From contig PTJW01000007.1 in assembly GCA_002937495.1 (NCBI GenBank), forward strand, positions 1 through 19,075: 19,075 bases of DNA, read 5' to 3'. Made by a program: the position numbers and the translations under genes. This DNA is from Pseudomonadota bacterium. Lineage in GTDB: Bacteria > Pseudomonadota > Alphaproteobacteria > UBA1280 > UBA12223. Positions 8,902 to 16,785 of the stretch are shown here, one piece after another. Within the stretch, counting starts at the first letter, position 1, and each line of letters opens with the position of its first letter. Below the pieces are notes generated by a model. That model saw only the letters and a list, made by a program, of their open reading frames with translations, searched no databases and was not told the DNA's origin.

Positions 8902-11181
8902 TTATTTTCTAACTGTATTTATAATAACACAAATTGATGAGCTTGACATTAATAAAGCTGCAAAAAATGGATTTACAAAACCTACTACTGCAAACGGAAT
9001 AGCTAATACATTATAAGCTAATGAAATAACTAAGTTTTGCTTAATTCGCTTTTTATTGTCTAATGTTTGGCTATAAAAACTTTGTAAATTTGCAAAGTCA
9101 TTATTTTGCATAATAACATCTGCGCTTGTTTGAGCAATCTCGTTAGCTTTAGCAAAACTAACTGAAATATCTGCAACTGCTAAACTTGCAGCATCATTAA
9201 TACCATCACCTACATATAACACCTTGCTTTTAGCTTTAAGATGTTTTAATTGTTTAACCTTATCAATAGGCTTACACTCTGCAAAATATTGTAAGTTTAA
9301 TTTATCTGCAATTAGTTTTACCTTATCTTGTTTATCACCAGATATAATAACTTGATTAATAGATTTATTTGCTAAATGCTTAACGCAACTATCTACATTA
9401 TTATTTAAGATTTGCTCAACTGATAACTCATAACAAACATCACCAGACTTAAACACTAAGTTTGACTTACCCTTAGACTTTGTAAATTTAGCAGAACCAA
9501 GCATATAGTCTTTACCATAATAAGTACCTGAAACCCCAGCACCTGCTTTTTCTTTATAATTTTTAAGTTCAACATCTTCAACTTCATCTAATTGAGCATA
9601 TATTTTTTTAGATAAAATATGTTTTGATCTTACAGTTAGTGCTTTAAGTGCTTTTAATTCTCTTGCTCTTAAGTCTTCTGGTAATTTTAATGATACATCT
9701 ACCAAAGTACCTGTTTTATCATAAGCAATGTTTTTTACCTCATCTAAATATTCTAAAACTGATGAGTTTTTAACTAAAATACCTCTTTGATATAACCTTG
9801 ATAATAAGGCTGTATTTGCAACAGGAATTGCTAACGCTAATGCACATGGGCAAGTAATAATTAATACAGCAATTGCCCTTGTAATAGACTCTTGCAATGA
9901 AATATCAAACATATAAAATGAAATTAAAAATGTAAGCAATGCTAAAACATGAACAACAGGAACATACATTTTTGAAATTCGCTCTGCTAAGTTTTGCAAG
10001 TTACCTTTTACATTTTTTGAATTATTAATAATATTTACAATTTGCGATAAGCTATTATCTTTAAAATCATTTGTTGCTTTTAATTTAACAGCATTTGACA
10101 TTAATATAGAGCCTGCAAAAACTTCATTTTTTGCCTTTAATTCTACAATATCAGATTCACCAGTTACTGAAGAAACATCAAAGCTTGCATCTTCTAAAAT
10201 AATAGCATCAGTTGCTAGCTTTTCGCCTTTTTGCAGTAAAATAATATCTCCAGATTTTAAATCTTTTGATAAAATATCTTCACTTTTACCATTTTTTAAA
10301 ATAGTAGATTGCTTAATATCACTTAAAATAATATTTTCAGTTAAAAGAGTGATTTTTTCTTTTGTTTTAAATTCTAAAAATCGACCTACCAGTAAAAAGA
10401 AAATTAACATTAAGCATGATTCAAAGTAAATTTCTGCTGAGCCTATAAATGTATGATATGTACTGTAAACAAAGCTTAAAATAATAGCTACAGAGATTGC
10501 AACATCCATATTTGTTGCTTTATTTTTTAATGCTGAAAAAGCAGATTTAAAAAACTCACTACCTGAGTATAAAATAGCCGGAATTGATAAAATAAAAGAC
10601 ATTACTTTAAATAACTGCTCAACATCTTCGCTTAAATCATAACCAAACCACATACTTACTGAAAATAGCATAATATTCATAGCAAAAAAGGCAGCTACAG
10701 CCATTTTTTTAAGAAGATCTTTCTTTTTATCTTCTTGCATTTTTTGTACTAGTGATTCACTAAATGGAAATACTTTATAACCTAAGCAGTATATTCTAAA
10801 AATAATATCTTGAACATTAAGCTTGCTATTAAATGTAATATTTATTTTTTTATTAAATAAACTAATATTAACAGACTTTACACCATCTATTTTTAGCACT
10901 GCATTTTCAATAAGCCAACAGCATGCTGCACACTCAATACCTTCAGCAACTAAATTAACTGAAGATGTATCATCATTATTATCAATAATAAAGTTATCTT
11001 TAATAATAGGAATAAACTCTAAATCTACTTTGCTATTTGTAATATCTGAAGGTCTGTACTTATAAAAGCTATCTAAGTTTAGCTCTTTAACTAAATGATA
11101 AGCATTTTTGCAGCCATCGCAGCAAAATTCTTCGTTTATATTTGGATTTTTTTGTTTACAATGTTTACAAAATGCAGCCAT
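8902..11181 (-). CDS. ccoI: cbb3 oxidase-type copper-exporting P-type ATPase CcoI (FixI)
   Basis: CcoI is a P1B ATPase that moves copper across the inner membrane for assembly of the cbb3 oxidase CuB centre. It has 759 residues. The N-terminus holds a cysteine-rich segment (CKHC at 5-8, CCDGC at 20-24), followed by a heavy-metal domain with the site ECAACC at 84-88. In the core are TGES at 340-343, the membrane metal motif CPC at 444-446, the phosphorylated Asp488 in DKTGT, and GDGIND at 658-663. The last helix carries MSSSS at 745-749. The nucleotide-domain His-Pro pair of P1B ATPases appears as His521-Ile522. The start codon overlaps the ccoH stop by one base (TAATG), a sign of translational coupling. 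An extra N-terminal cysteine domain is typical of CcoI rather than CopA. Confidence 0.96.
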   Translation of the reverse strand: MAAFCKHCKQKNPNINEEFCCDGCKNAYHLVKELNLDSFYKYRPSDITNSKVDLEFIPIIKDNFIIDNNDDTSSVNLVAEGIECAACCWLIENAVLKIDGVKSVNISLFNKKINITFNSKLNVQDIIFRIYCLGYKVFPFSESLVQKMQEDKKKDLLKKMAVAAFFAMNIMLFSVSMWFGYDLSEDVEQLFKVMSFILSIPAILYSGSEFFKSAFSALKNKATNMDVAISVAIILSFVYSTYHTFIGSAEIYFESCLMLIFFLLVGRFLEFKTKEKITLLTENIILSDIKQSTILKNGKSEDILSKDLKSGDIILLQKGEKLATDAIILEDASFDVSSVTGESDIVELKAKNEVFAGSILMSNAVKLKATNDFKDNSLSQIVNIINNSKNVKGNLQNLAERISKMYVPVVHVLALLTFLISFYMFDISLQESITRAIAVLIITCPCALALAIPVANTALLSRLYQRGILVKNSSVLEYLDEVKNIAYDKTGTLVDVSLKLPEDLRARELKALKALTVRSKHILSKKIYAQLDEVEDVELKNYKEKAGAGVSGTYYGKDYMLGSAKFTKSKGKSNLVFKSGDVCYELSVEQILNNNVDSCVKHLANKSINQVIISGDKQDKVKLIADKLNLQYFAECKPIDKVKQLKHLKAKSKVLYVGDGINDAASLAVADISVSFAKANEIAQTSADVIMQNNDFANLQSFYSQTLDNKKRIKQNLVISLAYNVLAIPFAVVGFVNPFFAALLMSSSSICVIINTVRK

Positions 11182-11672
11182 TAACGCACATCTACCCTAT
11201 TGGCAAATTCTACTTGTTTACCATCAAGTGTTGAAAGCTTGTATGTAATATTCCAAACACCTAGCTGGTTGTCTTTAAAATCCACAACTGCGGCATAACC
11301 TTTTTTAGCATAAAGGCTTACTTTGAAGTCCTGTCCTTCGTTTGTAGGTCTCCAAAAATCAAGCACTACATTTTTAGGCATTTTATATTCTTTATTTTTA
11401 TGTGATAGAACTAACTCAATATTTAAAGTTTGTTTATTTAAATCTAAAGCTAAATCTTGGTATAAACCTTCTTCTAAAATTTGTTTTTTAGCTGCTAATG
11501 TTTGGTTGTAGTCAATACCTTGTTGGTAGCTTTTTTTTGCTACAACACCATTAAATGTAGTTGATGCTTGAGTAATCATATAAGCATTCATCATAAAAAT
11601 TACACCAAAAAAACTACAAATCCATAAGATTACTAGTTTTCTTGATTTTGCTTCTCTTTGTTTTAAATTCAT
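11181..11672 (-). CDS. ccoH: cbb3 oxidase assembly protein CcoH (FixH)
   Basis: This 163-residue FixH-family protein helps assemble or stabilise the cbb3 oxidase subunits. One membrane helix lies at about residues 12-34, with a basic N-terminus kept in the cytoplasm and a periplasmic domain of about 130 residues. Family features visible are FNGVVAKKSYQQG just after the helix, WRPTNEGQDF at 107-116, and the closing beta-strand pattern with GYAAVV and LGVWNITYKL. It has a GGAG ribosome binding site 18 nt after ccoG. It ends one base into ccoI, so ccoG, ccoH and ccoI form a tight unit. Overall sequence conservation in this family is low; the neighbours make the call firm. Confidence 0.93.
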   Translation of the reverse strand: MNLKQREAKSRKLVILWICSFFGVIFMMNAYMITQASTTFNGVVAKKSYQQGIDYNQTLAAKKQILEEGLYQDLALDLNKQTLNIELVLSHKNKEYKMPKNVVLDFWRPTNEGQDFKVSLYAKKGYAAVVDFKDNQLGVWNITYKLSTLDGKQVEFANRVDVR

Positions 11673-11690
11673 ATTATTAAACTCCTACAG

Positions 11691-13130
11691 TTAAGGGTGA
11701 GTAAATTTAGTTTTTTCTACTTCATTAATATCTTTAGTATTAAAGATAAAGTTTACATTTTGGTAGTTACTTTTTTTAGCATAGCTTGAACTATCAATAA
11801 ATACTTTAAACCTGTTAACTTTATTTCTCTTTAGTTTTAATCTTGAAGAGTATTCATCTAAAGGCTGAACTTTATAGTCTGGAGAAATCGTGATTTTTGC
11901 ATCTTCCATACCTTTAATAGTCAATTTAACAGAATCAATATCGTAACTCTTATTAACAACTTTTAGCTCATAGATATTTCTAATATCACCATTAGATAGC
12001 TGAACATACATTGGTGACCTACTTGGACTAACTGAAAGTTCTAAAACTTGTTTTTTAAATAGTAAACCAAATAATAGTAATGAACCTAAAACTGTTACAA
12101 TAGTTGCATAAATAATTGTTCGTGGTCTAATAATTTTTGACATAGCCTGCTTGCCTTTTGCTGCAAGTGTCATATTTCGTAAAGTATCGTATTTAATTAA
12201 ATCAATAGGTCTAGATAATTTTAGCATAATATCATTACAAGCATCTACACATAAACCACAGTTAATACATTGATACTGCTGTCCTTCTCTAATATCAATA
12301 CCTACAGGGCAAACAGCAACACAACGGTGACAGTCAACACAATCACCAATATTTTCGTCATGCGATTTACCACGAGGCTCACCCCTATTATCATCATAAG
12401 TAACAACTAATGAGTCTTCATCCATCATTGCGCCTTGAAACCTCGAATATGGGCATGCATAAATACAAATATACTCTCTTGCAAAGCCTGCAAAACAGTA
12501 TGTAGTTGCAGTTAAAAATAGTGTCCAAAAATATATTGTTAAACTAGCCTGTAGAGTTAAAATATCTACAAGTGTTTCTGTTGCACTATTAAAATAAAAT
12601 GTTACAGTTGCTCCTGTTGCAAAACTAACTAAAAACCATAATGTATGCTTTAGTATTTTTTTAGGTAAAACTTTTTTAGTAAATATTGTTTTATCTTGCT
12701 TAATTCTTTTTAAGTAAGATCCTTCTATAAAGTTTTCAATCTTAAAAAATAAGTCTGAAAATACAGTTTGTGGGCATGCATAGCCACACCAAACTCTACC
12801 AAATAAAGATGTAATAAAAAATAAAAATATTGCTGCAAATACTAGTAAGAAGATAAAGTAGTATGCTTCTTGTGGCCAAACCTCAATATTAAAGAAAAAG
12901 TATTTTCTTAAGGTTAAGTCAATCATAACTGCTTGGTCTGGTAAATTACCAGGACGCTCGTATGGAATAAATGGTAATATAAAAAATACCGTTAATAAAA
13001 CATATGCAATTTTATCTTTTAATTTTCTAAAAAAACCTTTTACGCTTGCTTGGTAAATTTTTGTTCTTTTCTCAAAAACTATTTCTCCGCCTTCATAGTC
13101 TTCAATTTCAACTTTTACATCTTTAGTCAT
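11691..13130 (-). CDS. ccoG: cbb3 oxidase assembly protein CcoG (FixG), polyferredoxin type
   Basis: CcoG is a membrane iron-sulfur protein, 479 residues long, thought to act in copper reduction and delivery during cbb3 oxidase maturation. Membrane helices lie near residues 41-57, 90-110, 165-182, 195-215 and 338-357. Cysteine motifs in the membrane part are CGYAC (115-119) and CIYAC (222-226). Two soluble 4Fe-4S motifs follow: Cys264, 267, 270 and 274, then Cys288, 291, 294 and 298. The C-terminal 120 residues form the FixG Ig-like domain. The gene starts only 3 nt after the stop of the TPR gene, with a distant weak AGG. Translation may therefore depend on ribosomes arriving from the TPR gene. 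The structural genes ccoNOQP, usually upstream, are not here. Confidence 0.96.
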   Translation of the reverse strand: MTKDVKVEIEDYEGGEIVFEKRTKIYQASVKGFFRKLKDKIAYVLLTVFFILPFIPYERPGNLPDQAVMIDLTLRKYFFFNIEVWPQEAYYFIFLLVFAAIFLFFITSLFGRVWCGYACPQTVFSDLFFKIENFIEGSYLKRIKQDKTIFTKKVLPKKILKHTLWFLVSFATGATVTFYFNSATETLVDILTLQASLTIYFWTLFLTATTYCFAGFAREYICIYACPYSRFQGAMMDEDSLVVTYDDNRGEPRGKSHDENIGDCVDCHRCVAVCPVGIDIREGQQYQCINCGLCVDACNDIMLKLSRPIDLIKYDTLRNMTLAAKGKQAMSKIIRPRTIIYATIVTVLGSLLLFGLLFKKQVLELSVSPSRSPMYVQLSNGDIRNIYELKVVNKSYDIDSVKLTIKGMEDAKITISPDYKVQPLDEYSSRLKLKRNKVNRFKVFIDSSSYAKKSNYQNVNFIFNTKDINEVEKTKFTHP

Positions 13131-13133
13131 AAT

Positions 13134-15938
13134 TTAATTTAACCTATCACTATATTTTGTTGATAAAGCATTATAGTCCCTTTTTTTTAATGCTTCCCTA
13201 AAGTCCACCTCTTTGTTGTAATCATTTACAAAATCTAACACTGAATTATCAATATCAATAACCTTTTGCCATACGTCTAAAAGCTGGTTATCTTTTTTAG
13301 TAACTTTAATATCATCACCTGCTAGTTTTAGTAAAAATTCTACTTTGTACTCTAAGTCAACCTTAGATAGTTCGTTAATATATAAATCTTTAACTTGTCT
13401 TAATTTTTCTACATTTTCAGTTAATGCATAAGCAACCATTAAGTATGATAAGTTAACAATTGCGCGCTCATCAAGCACAACTTTTTTACCTAAAAATATA
13501 CTTTCTAAAGTCGAAATAATCTTTTTATAATTATTTTTATTCCAATAAATATCAGCTAAAATATAACTTGATTCAATATTATTTTCTAATGTATTTAAAA
13601 GTTCAATAGCATCATTATCTTTACCCATAGTTAATAAAATATTAGCTTTAATTAATTTACCTTCAGGAGTATAGTTTTTATCTAAAGTTTCTTTTTGAGT
13701 TAATACTAATGTTTTAAATGCATTTTTCACTTGCCCATCATTTAAGTATAATTTAGATAGTTTTTCACCTAATATCTGTGCAATATCTGCATCTTTTGTT
13801 TTATAATTTAACTGAATAGTTAATAACTTAATTGCATTATTATTTAACCCTAAAGCCATTAATTCATCTACAATATTTGAAATAATTTGATTTCCCTCAT
13901 ACTCACTAGGAGTTAACTCAATAAAGTCATAAAATAGTGCTAAACGCTCTACTAAACCAAGGTTAGAGTTTGTTTTTTGCTTTTTAGCAAATAAGTTATA
14001 GAAGATATTAAATAAAGTTTCTGTTGCATACTTAGCAGATTCAGTCTGTGGAAAATAAATACTAATATATTTATATAATTCCATCGCTTCTTTTAAGTAG
14101 TCTTCTTGTAAATATAACGATGCTAAAAGCTTAGAAGCTGAAAGCTCTGTTTCATTTGATCTATAATCAAATCTTAAATCTTCTAAAGCTGCAATAATTT
14201 GCATTTTATCTACATTTTTATCATAAAGCTCTAGGTTTAAAAATTCTAAACGAGCTTTAAATCTATAATCTAAGTTTTCAGAAAATAGCAGTTCTTTAAA
14301 TTTCTTTAAAGCTAAGTCAGATTCATTTTGATACAAATAAGCAATACCTAAGTTATACTTAATTTCAGGCAATAAGTATTCATTTGCTCTTTCTTCTAAT
14401 TTTTTAAGCATACCAATAGCCATATCATAATTATCTAAACCAGTTAAAGCTTTTGAATAAGCAAGTTTTAGCTCATCTTCTAAGTTTTGAGGATATGTTG
14501 ACACTCTTTTAAAGTTAGATTTAAACAAACCTAAAGCTGTCTCATACTTACCTTCATAAGCTAAGCAATAAGCCTTCCATAAACGAATATCTTGAGTATA
14601 AACACTACCATCAATTTCTGGCAAATTAATAATTTTCGAACATCTGTTCATTTTAGCATTTGCTAAAGTATATAATGCTAAAGCTTTATTATTTTTAGGA
14701 AATTCTCCTGAAATATCCAACCTCATTAAAGTTGTTAAGTCTAGTATCTCTGGATAGTACTTTGAGAACGCAGCAATCTGCATTCTCTTAATTGTAATTT
14801 TTTCTTTTTGATATAAACTTGTGTTTTTAATAGAGCTCAAACGAAGTTTTTCCTTTTGAAACTTAATCTTCTTTAGTTCAAACTCTGGAACTAACACATC
14901 TACATCTTCTTTTTCAATGTCTTTAAATTCTTTATCAGCGTTTTTTTCCATTTCAAACAAGCCATCATCTTCTCCTGACTGATCAATAACGGAACCTTCT
15001 ATAATAACTGCAGACTCTACCTTTTTAGGATTTGTAGTTATTTCTTTACCAACTAAAAAGTCTACATTTGCTGCCTTGTCAATAGCATCATTAATTCTTT
15101 TAATAACATCATCATAGTTACCTTCAGACTTAAAGCTTTCAATTTGTCTATTAAAAATAGAGTAGTCTCTAAGTTGTCTTTCTAGTAAAGCAATACCGTT
15201 TTGTCTTAAAAATTCATTTAGTGAATGGTTTGTATAACTAGCTGCAGCTTTAGCAAAAAAGTTATCTTCTACATCTGATAATTCAATTTGCTCTTCATCT
15301 GTAATTCTAACAAACTCGCCTTTTTGAGAAATGATTACCGCACCAGATGCTGCTGGTAAAAATAGTAAATCTTCATAAATTTCTTTAGTTGGATAGTTTA
15401 AACGAGAGTCTGAGCTAATCGCCACAATATATTTTTCACCAGTTTTAAAGCTATATGCATAATCTAACATATATGTAGAATCTAAAAATAGTTCTTTAAT
15501 TGCTGGATTTTCTTCGTGTGTTTTAACTCTAAACTTAATTCTATCTGGTGTTTTTTCTGGCTTTGCTAATGGATCTAAAATAATAGAAACTGTTCTATTC
15601 TCATAGTTTCTATCAAATTTAATAATAGGTGCTTTTTCTGCAAATCTAAAACGGTAACCTTCACCATTTTGTAACATTAGTTTTTCAACCTCTTTAACAC
15701 CAAATTTTGATAAAACCTGCATATCAAAGTTAGGGTTAAGCTTTTTCTTAGAAAAAACAACCCATACATCATTAAACCTAGTAAATACTGCGTTTTTGAT
15801 ATTTTCTTTTGTTGTAAATAATAAAGTATTGTCTTTTGTTGAAACTTCAACAAAACTCTTTTCAGCTGAATTTGCATTTAATGATACAAAAGCTAAAACA
15901 ACAACTAATAATACTTTTAATTTACTTAATTTTAACAT
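13134..15938 (-). CDS. Secreted TPR-repeat protein next to motor genes
   Basis: This is a large exported protein of unknown function, 934 residues from ATG 15936-15938. A clear signal peptide occupies residues 1-25 (MLKLSKLKVLLVVVLAFVSL, then NANSA before Glu26), so the mature protein is periplasmic or surface-facing. The first 150 residues look like a beta-rich domain (FVEVSTKDNTLLFTTKENI and similar). A charged linker lies around 290-370. From about residue 385 to 870 come helix pairs of TPR or TPR-like type, for example LWKAYCLAYEGKYETALGLF and YNLGIAYLYQNESDLALKKF. A GTG at 15948-15950 would add four residues and overlap the upstream gene by 11 nt. I prefer the ATG because it lies 1 nt after the MotB-like stop and gives a cleaner signal peptide. 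Tight spacing suggests joint work with the MotB-like protein, perhaps as a periplasmic partner like rhizobial MotC. That role is inference. Confidence 0.85.
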   Translation of the reverse strand: MLKLSKLKVLLVVVLAFVSLNANSAEKSFVEVSTKDNTLLFTTKENIKNAVFTRFNDVWVVFSKKKLNPNFDMQVLSKFGVKEVEKLMLQNGEGYRFRFAEKAPIIKFDRNYENRTVSIILDPLAKPEKTPDRIKFRVKTHEENPAIKELFLDSTYMLDYAYSFKTGEKYIVAISSDSRLNYPTKEIYEDLLFLPAASGAVIISQKGEFVRITDEEQIELSDVEDNFFAKAAASYTNHSLNEFLRQNGIALLERQLRDYSIFNRQIESFKSEGNYDDVIKRINDAIDKAANVDFLVGKEITTNPKKVESAVIIEGSVIDQSGEDDGLFEMEKNADKEFKDIEKEDVDVLVPEFELKKIKFQKEKLRLSSIKNTSLYQKEKITIKRMQIAAFSKYYPEILDLTTLMRLDISGEFPKNNKALALYTLANAKMNRCSKIINLPEIDGSVYTQDIRLWKAYCLAYEGKYETALGLFKSNFKRVSTYPQNLEDELKLAYSKALTGLDNYDMAIGMLKKLEERANEYLLPEIKYNLGIAYLYQNESDLALKKFKELLFSENLDYRFKARLEFLNLELYDKNVDKMQIIAALEDLRFDYRSNETELSASKLLASLYLQEDYLKEAMELYKYISIYFPQTESAKYATETLFNIFYNLFAKKQKTNSNLGLVERLALFYDFIELTPSEYEGNQIISNIVDELMALGLNNNAIKLLTIQLNYKTKDADIAQILGEKLSKLYLNDGQVKNAFKTLVLTQKETLDKNYTPEGKLIKANILLTMGKDNDAIELLNTLENNIESSYILADIYWNKNNYKKIISTLESIFLGKKVVLDERAIVNLSYLMVAYALTENVEKLRQVKDLYINELSKVDLEYKVEFLLKLAGDDIKVTKKDNQLLDVWQKVIDIDNSVLDFVNDYNKEVDFREALKKRDYNALSTKYSDRLN

Positions 15939-15939
15939 A

Positions 15940-16638
15940 CTACTTTGCACTTCTAATTATAAACTCTAATTTAACAGTTTGACTTTCAAGTTCTGCAGGT
16001 AACATAATGTCTTTCATTTCATCATATTCTGCTGAACCAAAACCAAATACTTTAATTGCTTTATCTGCGCCTTTTCTTAAAATAAAATCTCTTACAGCTA
16101 ATGATCTAAGCATACTTTTTTGAATACTTAAACCTTGCTCATCATGTGCTGTGTAACTTGCAATTTCAAGGCTATCATCAATATACTGAATTGTTTCAGT
16201 AAGGAAAGTTAAAACCTTCTCTCCTCTTTTTGTAATTTCTTGCGAGTCTCTAACAAACATCTGGCTTGCAGGGATATGTACATGTAAAGAATTATCAGTT
16301 TCTGAACGAGAGAACCTAACTAAATCTAATAAACCTTCTTTTTCAAACTTAGTCATTAAAATAGATTGAATATATTCCATACCGTCAGAATTAAGGATTT
16401 TTTCAGCCTCAACACCAGAGTCACTATTGGGAGTAACTTCTTTAAATTTTTGGCTATAGTTTAAAGCTCCTGCAAAAGATCCGCTAATTTTTTTCCAAAT
16501 GCTTTCATCTACTGATTTCATTGAATACAACAGAACAAAAAAGCAAATTAGTAAACTAACTAAATCTGCGAAAGTCAGCATCCATGCTGGCGGTTCACCG
16601 CTCTCTTCAGCTTCTATTTCAATATCTTCTTCATACAT
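15940..16638 (-). CDS. MotB-family stator-like protein with intact channel aspartate
   Basis: This is a 232-residue protein with MotB layout: acidic cytoplasmic N-terminus, one membrane helix, and a periplasmic domain. The helix region reads PPAWMLTFADLVSLLICFFV, with Asp25 in the FAD position of the MotB proton-carrying aspartate (Asp32 in E. coli). The periplasmic part from about residue 115 resembles an OmpA-like peptidoglycan-binding domain (HIPASQMFVRDSQEITKRG, then SIQKSMLRSLAVRDFI). Its usual ligand residues are altered: SYTAHDEQ stands where GHTD is expected, and SQTVKLEFII where NRRVEF is expected. MotB itself is usually 250-350 residues. No motA is in the window. The gene is first behind a strong promoter candidate, has an AAGGAA ribosome binding site, and is followed 1 nt later by the TPR gene. 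Confidence 0.85.
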   Translation of the reverse strand: MYEEDIEIEAEESGEPPAWMLTFADLVSLLICFFVLLYSMKSVDESIWKKISGSFAGALNYSQKFKEVTPNSDSGVEAEKILNSDGMEYIQSILMTKFEKEGLLDLVRFSRSETDNSLHVHIPASQMFVRDSQEITKRGEKVLTFLTETIQYIDDSLEIASYTAHDEQGLSIQKSMLRSLAVRDFILRKGADKAIKVFGFGSAEYDEMKDIMLPAELESQTVKLEFIIRSAK

Positions 16639-16646
16639 TGTTTTTA

Positions 16647-16687
16647 TTCCTTAAAAATATTCTACAAGTGATTGCTAAATTATATCA
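16647..16687 (-). promoter_or_regulatory. Extended -10 promoter and ribosome binding site for the motB-like/TPR/ccoGHIS unit
   Basis: On the minus strand, TGATATAAT (16687-16679) is a perfect TATAAT with the extended TG element. The -35 region 17 nt upstream (TAGAAT) is weak, as is common for extended -10 promoters. Transcription would start near 16672, giving a leader of about 35 nt that contains AAGGAA (16652-16647), 8 nt before the ATG at 16638. It lies between a terminator and the first gene of the next unit, where a promoter is expected. Confidence 0.6.
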
Positions 16688-16754
16688 CACTTTTTTAATA
16701 AATTCTAGCTTAACACTAAAGTTTTAAGCCTTTATTATTTAATATTTTTATAAT

Positions 16755-16784
16755 AAAAAAAACAAGCTTATTTGAAGCCTGTTT
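16755..16784 (-). terminator. Intrinsic terminator of the cheA/MotB-like unit
   Basis: On the minus strand, AAACAGGCTT (16784-16775), a 5-nt loop and AAGCTTGTTT (16769-16760) form a 10-bp stem with a single G-T pair. The stem runs into an unbroken 8-nt T tract (16762-16755). It starts directly after the stop codon of the upstream MotB-like gene. It should separate the chemotaxis transcript from the motB-like/TPR/ccoGHIS transcript. Confidence 0.9.
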
Positions 16785-16785
16785 T

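Noticed and set aside
10823..11065. Plus-strand open frame of 80 codons opposite the CcoI N-terminus
   Set aside because: It lies opposite the conserved heavy-metal domain and has no recognisable features; it is a shadow frame.
15677..15877. Minus-strand 66-codon frame inside the TPR gene
   Set aside because: It overlaps the signal-peptide-proximal part of a much longer coding frame, and its composition looks like an out-of-frame translation.
15939..15950. GTG start for the TPR protein at 15948-15950
   Set aside because: It overlaps the MotB-like gene by 11 nt and adds four residues before a good signal peptide. The ATG at 15936-15938, 1 nt after the stop, is simpler. It is not excluded experimentally.
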